Below are positions 1 through 7,505 of a stretch of 64,000 nt of DNA, piece after piece. The position numbers and the translations under genes were made by a program. Source of the DNA: JAJXWB01 sp965246795 (GTDB taxonomy: Bacteria > Pseudomonadota > Alphaproteobacteria > Rhizobiales > Beijerinckiaceae); assembly GCA_965246795.1 (NCBI GenBank), contig CBDFFN010000012.1, positions 186,001-250,000 on the forward strand, in the 5' to 3' direction. Under the pieces are notes generated by a model. It ran no database searches. It was not told the origin of the DNA and saw only the letters and a program-made list of their open reading frames with translations. The stretch's first letter is position 1. Each line of letters starts with the position of its first letter.

Positions 1-1494
1 CTGGCGGACGACAAGGCTCGCGCTGATCGCCTAATGTACAAAGAGCAGGACGGCGCGGCGCTGCGTGTTGCCAACGCGTCCGGCGACAAGGACCTCATCG
101 CGCTGATGAAAGTGCGCGCCGCAGCGCAGAATGGCGCGGTCGCCGACAAGGTGATGGCGACGATTCCGACGAAATACGCGAACGACCCCGGTGTGCGTTT
201 CGCGAAAATCCAGCTCGCCCGCCGCGCCGAAAAATTCGAGGATGCCGCGAAGCTGATGCTCGATGCGCCGCGCGATCTGGCACTGATTGTCGATGGCGAC
301 GAATGGTGGACCGAGCGCCGCATCCTTTCGCGCAAGATGCTCGACATCGGCCAATTCGACAAAGCCTATCAGCTCGCTTCGCAGCATTCGGCGATGTCGC
401 CTGAGTCGAAGATCGAAGCCGAGTTCCACGCTGGCTGGATCGCGCTGCGCTTCCTCAACGATCCCGCGCGTGCGAAACCGCACTTCGCGGCTTTGGCCTC
501 GATCGCGCAGACGCCGCTGTCGCGCTCACGCGCCGCCTATTGGCAGGGTCGCGCGGCGGAAGCCGCGAACGAGCCGTCCGACGGCTTTTACAGCGCCGCG
601 AGCCGCTTCCACACGACCTTTTATGGGCAGCTCGCCGCCCTGAAGGACGGCGGCAAGGTCCCGACCGACGTTGTCGTTCCGACCGCAGAAGGCAACGAAC
701 GCGACGAAGCCGTCCGCACAGTCGATGCGTTGTATCTTGCCGGCGCGAAGGACATCGCTGTTCCGCTCGCCACCGACATCGCCCGTAATTTGCGCGATCC
801 CGCGCAGGTCCGCGCACTTGCTCGCGTCGTCGCGCGTGACCGCGACGCGAAGACCTCTCTCGCCATCGGCAAGCTCGCAAGTCAGCGCGGCGTCACGATC
901 GACGATCTCGCCTTCCCGACCTACGGCATCCCGGAATTTGCGCCGCTGCCGAAGTCCGCGGAACTGCCGCTCGTCTACGCCATCGCGCGGCAGGAGAGCG
1001 CGTTCGATCCGCAGGCGTTGTCCAGCGCCGGCGCGATGGGCCTCATGCAGATGATCGCCTCGACCGCAAAGCGCACGGCGCAGCGCGCCGGCCTCGCCTT
1101 CGATGCGCTTCGCATGCGCGCGGAGCCGGTCTTCAACGCACAGCTCGGCGCCGCGCATCTCGGCGAATTGCTCGGCGAACACGGCGATTCCACCATCCTG
1201 ACGCTCGTCGCCTACAATGCAGGCGGCAAGCGCGCGAAGGAATGGATCGCCGCTTACGGCGATCCGCGCCGCGCCGGCGTCGACACGGTCGACTGGATTG
1301 AGCGCATCCCGTTTACAGAAACACGCAACTACGTGCAGCGCGTGACGGAAAATCTCGCGATGTACCGTGCGCGTCTCGCGGCGATTTCGCGCACCCCGTC
1401 CGCGACGCCGACACCGCCGCCACCAAATCCACTGACATCCGGAGCACCTGCACCGGCATCGATCGCGTCGAGCGGAGAAACCCGCACGAATTGA
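1..1494 (+). CDS. soluble lytic transglycosylase, C-terminal part (5' truncated by window edge)
   Basis: Periplasmic murein hydrolase that would cleave MurNAc-GlcNAc bonds with 1,6-anhydro product formation. The frame is open to base 1, so the start lies outside the window. A helical superhelix-like stretch precedes a C-terminal SLT (goose-lysozyme-like) domain. It carries the family motif ARQESAFDPQ with the catalytic Glu at residue 332 of the fragment, then SSAGAMGLMQ and the downstream LTLVAYNAGG and RNYVQRV blocks. The tail is Pro/Ala/Thr-rich. It converges on the histidine kinase gene, and a palindromic hairpin lies between their stop codons. The family assignment is firm; which Slt paralogue it is cannot be said. 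Confidence 0.9.
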   Translation: MADDKARADRLMYKEQDGAALRVANASGDKDLIALMKVRAAAQNGAVADKVMATIPTKYANDPGVRFAKIQLARRAEKFEDAAKLMLDAPRDLALIVDGDEWWTERRILSRKMLDIGQFDKAYQLASQHSAMSPESKIEAEFHAGWIALRFLNDPARAKPHFAALASIAQTPLSRSRAAYWQGRAAEAANEPSDGFYSAASRFHTTFYGQLAALKDGGKVPTDVVVPTAEGNERDEAVRTVDALYLAGAKDIAVPLATDIARNLRDPAQVRALARVVARDRDAKTSLAIGKLASQRGVTIDDLAFPTYGIPEFAPLPKSAELPLVYAIARQESAFDPQALSSAGAMGLMQMIASTAKRTAQRAGLAFDALRMRAEPVFNAQLGAAHLGELLGEHGDSTILTLVAYNAGGKRAKEWIAAYGDPRRAGVDTVDWIERIPFTETRNYVQRVTENLAMYRARLAAISRTPSATPTPPPPNPLTSGAPAPASIASSGETRTN

Positions 1495-1498
1495 AAAT

Positions 1499-1571
1499 TG
1501 GACCGCGAGCCTCCCGGCCCGCAGATTGTGAAGGGTCGACCGTTATTGCGAGCCAGGAGGCTCGCGGTCCA
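1499..1571. repeat. palindromic REP-like element with 16-bp perfect arms
   Basis: The arm TGGACCGCGAGCCTCC at 1499-1514 is exactly complementary to 1556-1571, with a 41-nt loop. The element fills the space between two convergent genes. The sequence style (GCGAGCCTCC / GGAGGCTCGC) is that of dispersed rhizobial intergenic palindromes. It may act as a bidirectional transcription stop, although it has no T-run. Confidence 0.75.
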
Positions 1572-1574
1572 TCT

Positions 1575-4331
1575 TCACACCCGATGCGATGGCGTCGCCA
1601 GCACACGCGACAGCATCAGCTTTACATCCGCCGAGGTGAACGGTTTCTCCAGCACTAACGGTGGCGCATCTAATTCTTCGCTCATTGCCTGCGACCCGAG
1701 CACCGTGTCGCCCGTCATGATGATCGTGCGCGCCTTGATGCCGGGAAGGATCGCGTCGAGCGCGCGACGGAATTCAACACCGCTCATGCCGGGCATGCGT
1801 AGATCCGTAAACACAACGTCGAACTCCTCCTCGCGCGCGAATTCGAGTCCGCGATCGGGCGTGTCGCAGACGATGACGTCGTGCCCGAGGCTTTCCATCA
1901 TTTCGGCGAGCGAACTCCCGACATCTTCTTCGTCGTCGACGATCAGCACGGAGAGTTTTGCGCCGCCGCCTGCCGGCGTAACTGCGGCGGCGAGGATTGC
2001 CGTCGTCTTCAACGGTAGTGCGACGCGGAAATGCGCGCCCTCGCTTTCGCCGACGAGCGTCATGCGCCCGCCATGCGCCTCGACGACGTTACGACAGATC
2101 GAGAGGCCGATGCCGGTGCCGACGCCAACCGGTTTAGTGGTGAAGTAAGGCTCGAAAATCCGGTCGCGCACATCCGCAGTCACGCCGGGACCGTTGTCTC
2201 GAAAATCGATCACAATCTCGTCGTCGACGAAGCGCGTCTCGATTGAGATGCGGCGCGGATTCGGACGGTCTTGCAAAATCTGCTGCGCATTGATGAGCAG
2301 ATTCGTGAACACCTGGCCGAGAAGATCCGGATCGGCGGACAGCGTCGGCAGGTCTTCAGCAAACCGCTTCTCTACTTCGATCCCGGAACTGCGCAGGCCA
2401 TAACCCGTGAGTTCGACCGCGCTATCGATCACGTCATGAACCTGCGTCGTCTCACGCGATGGTGGTTTTTGGCGCGCCATCGCCAAAAAGCTCTTCACGA
2501 TGCGGCCCGAGCGCTGCGCGGCGGCGTAGATGCGGTCGGCACGCGTTTTTATTGCCGGCGGCGGCGGCGGCTGCATGTCCTGCAGCAGTGTCGCCTGCGC
2601 CATCAGGATCGCGAGCGGATTGTTGAGTTCGTGCGCGACGCCGGCGAGCAACGAGCCCATCGCCGAAAGTTTCTCGATCTGGTTGATGCGTTGCTGCTGG
2701 TTCTTGATCGCTTCGGCGGACGCCTTCTGCTCCGTCAGGTCGCGCACGTAGGCCGCAAGAATTGTGCGTCCGCCGACCGAAACCGGCACGATCGCGACTT
2801 CTGCCGGAAACTGGTCGCCGTTGCCGCGCCGCGCCGCAATCTCGCGCCGCGTGCCGATCGCCCCTTGCTCGCCCCCGCGCAGAAATTGGCGCAGGGCTCT
2901 GCGCTCGCGCGCCGGCACCGTGTCGGTCATCAATATATCGCCGAGGTCGCGGCCGATCGTGTCCTGCGACGTGCGGCCGAACATGCGCTGCGCGCCGGGA
3001 TTGAAGCCGATCACCGCACCGCGATGGTCGGCAATGATGACGGCATCGACCGCGCTGTCGATGACTGCGGTCTTGATGCCTTCAGCTTCCCGCAATCGAT
3101 CGAGAAGCAACGTCTGTTCGCCGAGCGCTGCCACGACGCGCCCGACCCACGGCCGCCACGGTTTGGGCACCTCCGGCACCGGCACGACGGAGGTGCCCGT
3201 GTCCGTTGCGGTCTGCACGTAATTCGCGAGGCCGAGCGCGGGCCAGATGAACTGCTGCGACAGCAATCGGTAGAGCACGATCAGAGTCACCACCATCGCC
3301 GCCGCGACGAGGATGTAGGGGATCACCTGCCGCACCGCGCTGCGCCAGAGATCGGTGAATGCCACGGTGTGAACGAGCCGCCACGGTGTGCCCGGTACCC
3401 CGAGAATGAGAAACCGCTCGTTGCTCGTGGAGCCGAACACGCCCTGCGTTGAGTCGAGTGGAAACTTGCCGAGGATGTCCTCGGCGCGCACCAGCTGACC
3501 GGTCGCCGATGTGCGGCCCTCGGCATCGGCCAGCGCGTTGCCGGCTTCGTCGACGAGCGCGAACTTGCCCGGCAACACCTCGAAATCGCGCAGATAGTCG
3601 GTGAGATACGAAAGCATCACGTCGCTGGCGACGACGGCCGTGAAAACGCTTTTCGCGTAAACGGGCGCGCCATGCGTCACCATCAGACCGGAGCCGCCTG
3701 CATCCGCATAGGCCGAGGTCCAGAACGCGCGCTTCTCCGGATTCTGAACCGGCACCGCGAACTGGAAGACGCTGAAGTCGAACCATGAGCGATAGCGCGT
3801 GTCGCGCGCCGCACGCGGCTCCGCGCGCATATCGGACACGTCGCTCCACGGATAGAGCGCAACGAAGGCACGGTCGGCGTCGAGGACGTAGCTCCATTTG
3901 AGATAGCGGCGCGTGTCATGGACGGCGCGTTCGATCGGGAAGAGCGTTTCCGCCGCAGCGAGCCGTTCGCGTGCGCCGGTCGCATCGAGCCCGCCGGGCG
4001 GCGAAATGATCGCGCCACGCGCCGGACCGGGGTCTTCGTCCTCCGCGAGACCGCCGCGCGCCGTGCTCTGGATCGGAAGGTCGGAGGGCTGTTCGAGCCG
4101 GCGACCGAGATAAGCCTGCATGACCGCCACATGATCGCGCACGGCTGACGCAATCTGCGCGAGGCCCGCCTGACGCGCCACAAGACCTTGCCGGTGGAGA
4201 TCGAGGACGCTGCGGAATGCGACCTCGTAGGCGTAATAACCGAGCACGCCGAGCAGGAGCACGATCGGGATGGCGCCGAGCGCGACGATCTTCGCAAATC
4301 GCCGCGAGAGCGCGCCCGGCCGGTCGATCAT
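1575..4331 (-). CDS. hybrid sensor histidine kinase (membrane sensor, PAS, HisKA, HATPase, receiver)
   Basis: Membrane-bound kinase of 918 residues. A first membrane segment lies at about 14-36, followed by a long periplasmic sensor region (about 40-335, dCache-like in size) and a second membrane segment at about 337-358. A PAS domain follows at about 420-530, then the HisKA box with the phosphoacceptor His in GVAHELNNP, and the HATPase N and G boxes (LLINAQQ, DNGPGV, GTGIGLSI). A C-terminal receiver (LIVDDEEDVG, TDLRMPG, LEKPF) completes it. The start overlaps the stop of the upstream response-regulator gene by 4 nt, so the two are translationally coupled and form one two-component system. 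The ligand is unknown. Confidence 0.95.
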   Translation of the reverse strand: MIDRPGALSRRFAKIVALGAIPIVLLLGVLGYYAYEVAFRSVLDLHRQGLVARQAGLAQIASAVRDHVAVMQAYLGRRLEQPSDLPIQSTARGGLAEDEDPGPARGAIISPPGGLDATGARERLAAAETLFPIERAVHDTRRYLKWSYVLDADRAFVALYPWSDVSDMRAEPRAARDTRYRSWFDFSVFQFAVPVQNPEKRAFWTSAYADAGGSGLMVTHGAPVYAKSVFTAVVASDVMLSYLTDYLRDFEVLPGKFALVDEAGNALADAEGRTSATGQLVRAEDILGKFPLDSTQGVFGSTSNERFLILGVPGTPWRLVHTVAFTDLWRSAVRQVIPYILVAAAMVVTLIVLYRLLSQQFIWPALGLANYVQTATDTGTSVVPVPEVPKPWRPWVGRVVAALGEQTLLLDRLREAEGIKTAVIDSAVDAVIIADHRGAVIGFNPGAQRMFGRTSQDTIGRDLGDILMTDTVPARERRALRQFLRGGEQGAIGTRREIAARRGNGDQFPAEVAIVPVSVGGRTILAAYVRDLTEQKASAEAIKNQQQRINQIEKLSAMGSLLAGVAHELNNPLAILMAQATLLQDMQPPPPPAIKTRADRIYAAAQRSGRIVKSFLAMARQKPPSRETTQVHDVIDSAVELTGYGLRSSGIEVEKRFAEDLPTLSADPDLLGQVFTNLLINAQQILQDRPNPRRISIETRFVDDEIVIDFRDNGPGVTADVRDRIFEPYFTTKPVGVGTGIGLSICRNVVEAHGGRMTLVGESEGAHFRVALPLKTTAILAAAVTPAGGGAKLSVLIVDDEEDVGSSLAEMMESLGHDVIVCDTPDRGLEFAREEEFDVVFTDLRMPGMSGVEFRRALDAILPGIKARTIIMTGDTVLGSQAMSEELDAPPLVLEKPFTSADVKLMLSRVLATPSHRV

Positions 4332-5056
4332 CCCTCGGCCGGGACGAACATGTAGCCCTCGCCGCGCACGGTCCGGATCAGCGCGGGGTGATCGGGGTCG
4401 GCTTCAATCTTCTTGCGTAAGCGCGTCACGCGGATGTCGATGCTGCGATCGTTTTCGTGCTGTGCGCGGCCGTGCGCGAGTTCGAGCAGTTGCGAGCGCG
4501 ACAGCACCCTATGCGGCCGCGCGGCCAGCGCCGCGAGCAGGTCGATCTCCATTGACGTGAGATCGAGCGGTGCGCCTGCCTCGTCGAACAACGTGCGACT
4601 GTCGAGGTTCAGTACATGCGGGCCGATGCGCTGCGTTTTCGCAGGTTTTGCGGGCGCGGTCGGCGCAACCGTGGGCGCTTCGTCCGCCGACGGCAAGCGG
4701 CGCAACACACTGCGCACGCGCGCCAGCATCTCGCGTAGATCGTAGGGTTTAACGACGTAGTCGTCAGCGCCGATCTCGAGCCCGACGATCTTATCGATCG
4801 CCTCGCCGGCCGATGTCGCGAGAATGATTCCCGGACGTGGGCCGCGGCTGCGCAGCCAGCGCGCGATGCTGAGCCCATCTTCGCCAGGCATGGCGATATC
4901 GAGAATGACAACGTCGACGCTTTCGCGCGCGGCGATTTCGCGAAATTCTGCGCCGGTCCCGGCAGCCACCGTTTTGAAGCCGGCGTTCTCGATGTATTCA
5001 GCGACGGCTTCGCGCAGGTGCTCCTCGTCGTCCACGACGGCGATCGTAGCCTGCAT
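4328..5056 (-). CDS. OmpR-family response regulator, partner of the hybrid kinase
   Basis: Cytoplasmic DNA-binding regulator of 242 residues. The receiver domain spans about 4-115, with acidic residues in VVDDEEH, phosphoacceptor Asp in VVILDIAMPGEDG and Lys in DYVVKPYD. It is followed by a winged-helix trans_reg_C domain at about 145-238, ending in the typical TVRGEGYMFVP. A GGGG-rich ribosome site precedes the ATG. The gene lies directly upstream of the kinase with a 4-nt overlap. Having both a receiver on the kinase and this regulator suggests an internal phospho-branch or feedback step; that is inference. Confidence 0.95.
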   Translation of the reverse strand: MQATIAVVDDEEHLREAVAEYIENAGFKTVAAGTGAEFREIAARESVDVVILDIAMPGEDGLSIARWLRSRGPRPGIILATSAGEAIDKIVGLEIGADDYVVKPYDLREMLARVRSVLRRLPSADEAPTVAPTAPAKPAKTQRIGPHVLNLDSRTLFDEAGAPLDLTSMEIDLLAALAARPHRVLSRSQLLELAHGRAQHENDRSIDIRVTRLRKKIEADPDHPALIRTVRGEGYMFVPAEG

Positions 5057-5145
5057 GCTATCCCCGCCCCTCTGCTCCGGCGCGCCAGTCGTCGCACACC
5101 GTCATGTTGCCACCAGTATCGCGGCTCGCGGAGGCAGTGGCAAAC

Positions 5146-5373
5146 TCACAACATGGGGATAACCTTTGCAGACCGCAGCGTACGCGGCGCAGGCAAGACA
5201 TCGCCGGCGCGAAGGTGCTGGATCACATCCTCCAGCGAACCGGACACGGCGATGCGGTCCGACTCCGAAAAAATCAGCAGGCTTTCATGCGGCGTGATCG
5301 CCTCGACACGCCGGACAGTCTGCGGATTGACCGCAATCGCCCGATTCGAGCTGGTGAATGTGCGGTATTCCAT
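5146..5373 (-). CDS. FlbD-like small protein
   Basis: A 75-residue protein with the pattern AIAVNPQTVRRVEAI, a beta-strand-rich middle, then GSLEDVIQHLR. This resembles the FlbD/PF06289-type small fold, in which an N-P-x-x-I motif is followed by a terminal V-I-x-x-L helix. GGGGAACTC sits just before the ATG, a good ribosome site. No flagellar genes are nearby, so a flagellar role is not supported by context. It may simply be a small regulatory or adaptor protein sharing the fold. It lies 89 nt upstream of the two-component operon in the same orientation. Confidence 0.5.
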   Translation of the reverse strand: MEYRTFTSSNRAIAVNPQTVRRVEAITPHESLLIFSESDRIAVSGSLEDVIQHLRAGDVLPAPRTLRSAKVIPML

Positions 5374-5528
5374 GAGTTCCCCGCGCTTTAGCGTGACGAC
5401 AATGCGCCATGAGCACTTCGCGCGGTCTCAAGGAATTGCTTCAAATGCGTGGTGACGGTGGGCACATGCGCGAGCAACCCCCATGTGATACCCGCGATTG
5501 CAGGACTTAACGGGGAATTTCGGCGCAG

Positions 5529-6215
5529 ATGGCGCGCTACGCGAAACTCATTCTCGTCGATGACGAGCCCGATCTGGTCGAGGCCTATGCCGATTATCTA
5601 TCGGCGCTCGGGCATGAGGTTCGCACCGCGTCGTCCGCAGCGGCCTGCGATGCGCTGCTGGAGCGCGAGAACGCCGATCTAATCGTGCTCGACGTCAACA
5701 TACCCGGCGAAAACGGTCTCGATTACCTGCGTCGTCTACGCGAGACCCGTTCGATGCCGGTGCTGGTCCTCACCGGCAATCCCGACACGATCGACCGCGT
5801 CATCGGCCTCGAACTCGGCGCCGACGATTTTGTCATCAAGCCCTGCGATCCGCAGGAGCTCGCCGCGCGGGTCGCCGGGCTGCTCGGGCGCTACAAGGTC
5901 GCGACACGCGAGGTCGTGCAATTCGAACACGCAACCGTGGATTTGACGGCATCGCGCCTGCTGCGGATCGGGCAGCCGCCGGAACGGCTGGGACCGGGCG
6001 AGGTCATGCTGGTGCGAGTCTTCGCAGCGCGCCCGAACCTGCTCCTCAAGCGCGACGAGCTGATGGATCTCGCGCCCGCCGAGAGCCACGAAGCCAACGA
6101 CCGCGCCATCGACACACGCATCGCGCGGCTGCGACGCAAACTGGGGACGGAGGCGATCGTGACGGTGCGAGGCCATGGCTACATGTTCGTGCCGCCCGGC
6201 CGCACTACGCCCTGA
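5529..6215 (+). CDS. orphan OmpR-family response regulator
   Basis: Protein of 228 residues with an N-terminal receiver (ILVDDEPDLVEAY, phosphoacceptor Asp in LIVLDVNIPGENG, Lys in DFVIKPCDP). The C-terminal winged helix ends TVRGHGYMFVPPG. There is no kinase gene beside it on this strand. The hybrid kinase downstream of the FlbD-like gene is the nearest candidate partner, but it already has its own regulator. The 155-nt region upstream is shared with the FlbD-like gene and probably holds divergent promoters. The nearest purine-rich site (GGGGAA) is unusually far from the ATG. Confidence 0.9.
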   Translation: MARYAKLILVDDEPDLVEAYADYLSALGHEVRTASSAAACDALLERENADLIVLDVNIPGENGLDYLRRLRETRSMPVLVLTGNPDTIDRVIGLELGADDFVIKPCDPQELAARVAGLLGRYKVATREVVQFEHATVDLTASRLLRIGQPPERLGPGEVMLVRVFAARPNLLLKRDELMDLAPAESHEANDRAIDTRIARLRRKLGTEAIVTVRGHGYMFVPPGRTTP

Positions 6216-6235
6216 CAGAAATCCAAAAGAAAAAG

Positions 6236-6260
6236 CCGCCCGGCTGGAGACCGGGCGGCA
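6236..6260 (-). terminator. Rho-independent terminator of the small secreted protein gene
   Basis: A 9-bp perfect GC stem (GCCGCCCGG / CCGGGCGGC) with a 7-nt loop. Read on the minus strand it is followed by TTTTTCTTTT. It lies 30 nt beyond the stop of the minus-strand gene and 20 nt beyond the stop of the plus-strand regulator, so it may also help end the latter. Confidence 0.8.
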
Positions 6261-6290
6261 AGGCTTTCTGGAGTAGTGAAACTGGGTCGG

Positions 6291-6617
6291 TCAGCGGACC
6301 TGCGTCACGCCTTCCGTGCTGGCGAAGTCGATGACACGGACCGGACGCGGCGTGCCTTCGATCTCCCGCACACAGCGCTGGCGAGCGCCGACGCCTTCGA
6401 AGGTCGAGCAGGCCTCGCGGACAGAAACGTCCGCCTGGCCGGAGAGGAGACGCTTGGCTGCGGCGCCGGAAACCTGAACGCGAACCGGAGTTGCGTCGGA
6501 CGAGATCGTCTGGCTCTGGGCCGGACGGTCCATGACCGCGAAGGCAGCCGCATAGGCCGTCATCGTGCCGCCGGCGAGGATCACGGTCATCACGGCGGTG
6601 CGGAAGTGGTTCTTCAT
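6291..6617 (-). CDS. small secreted protein of unknown function
   Basis: A 108-residue protein beginning MKNHFRTAVM with a signal peptide of about 30 residues (hydrophobic core AVMTVILAGGTMTAYAAAFA). The mature part holds two cysteines about 17 residues apart (EACSTFEG and RQRCVRE) that could form a disulfide. This start was preferred to a longer open frame because GAGGGA lies just ahead of the ATG and the signal peptide begins directly after it. A strong terminator follows, so it is probably a monocistronic, well expressed gene. I do not recognise a named family. Confidence 0.65.
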   Translation of the reverse strand: MKNHFRTAVMTVILAGGTMTAYAAAFAVMDRPAQSQTISSDATPVRVQVSGAAAKRLLSGQADVSVREACSTFEGVGARQRCVREIEGTPRPVRVIDFASTEGVTQVR

Positions 6618-6845
6618 GGTGTCCCTCGGCGTCTCGGTCGGTCTTCGATACAAACGAAGATGAGGGCGTTCCGTTTCCTGCGTCTGTCGGGCGAACGCGC
6701 GATTGTTTCAGTGTAGGGCTATCCAGTGAAACAATTCCGGATCGCCGCCTGACACAGACGCGCGTGCGTTCCCGCGCCCTTCGTGAGACATAGGCAGCGG
6801 TTCCCGCACCCGACCACGAGAGGTGCGCCGCCGGGCCATGCGCTG

Positions 6846-7502
6846 ATGTTCGACCAGACCGAGCAGGTGATCGTCTCCGCGGCGATGCTCATCCTCGCCA
6901 TCGCGTCCCTCAGCCGTACCGTTCTGACAGTGCGGGTGGGAAGTCTTGTTACCGGCCTGCTGCTGCTGGCCGTGGCCCTCGTCGCCGGCGCCAAGATCGT
7001 CGCCTTTGCCAGCGCGGTCCTTGTCGTCGTAAATATGATCCGACTGCTGGAATACTGGCGGCTGCACACGTCCGTGCGGGCAAGCCGCGACGAAGCCATC
7101 GACCCCCGCGAGTTCGAGGAGCACTTCCGGCGCGAGCGACACGAGATGGGCGACATGCTCTTCCTGAAGGGCAATCCCGGCAATTACGCCTACTACGTCT
7201 CGACCGGCAAGGTTTCGATCCCGGAGGTTTCGGCAACCGTGAGCGCCGGCGAGTTTTTCGGCGAGTTCGCCCTGTTCACGGATGGCGGCCTGCGCACCGC
7301 GAGCGCCGTTTGCCAGACGGACGTCGTCCTATACCGGCTCGATTCGGAGATGTTGGCGGCGACCTTCCGCCGGCGGCCCGACTTCGCCTTTGCACTCGTA
7401 CGCCAGATCGTGGAGCGCATGACCCGAAACAACGACCGACTGACGGCCGAGAATGCGAAGCTGCGCATCGACCGCCAGATTTCCGGACCGGGGATACTCT
7501 AA
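6846..7502 (+). CDS. membrane-anchored cyclic nucleotide-binding domain protein
   Basis: About 218 residues. The N-terminal third contains about three hydrophobic segments (AAMLILAIASL, LVTGLLLLAVALVAGAKIVAF, AVLVVVNMIRLL). A cNMP-binding-type beta-roll follows, with the phosphate-binding-cassette-like GEFFGEFALFTDGGLRTASA, then a C-terminal helix. There is no DNA-binding HTH, so it is not a CRP-type regulator. The layout (membrane part, then cNMP fold) resembles small potassium-channel-like or Popeye-like proteins, but no K+ selectivity filter is visible. The start is uncertain: an in-frame ATG at 6783 also exists and neither has a strong ribosome site. Confidence 0.7.
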   Translation: MFDQTEQVIVSAAMLILAIASLSRTVLTVRVGSLVTGLLLLAVALVAGAKIVAFASAVLVVVNMIRLLEYWRLHTSVRASRDEAIDPREFEEHFRRERHEMGDMLFLKGNPGNYAYYVSTGKVSIPEVSATVSAGEFFGEFALFTDGGLRTASAVCQTDVVLYRLDSEMLAATFRRRPDFAFALVRQIVERMTRNNDRLTAENAKLRIDRQISGPGIL

Positions 7503-7505
7503 CCC

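Noticed and set aside
2271..3452. Plus-strand open frame antisense to the hybrid kinase
   Set aside because: The minus-strand frame has unambiguous kinase domains; this is a mirror frame caused by high GC.
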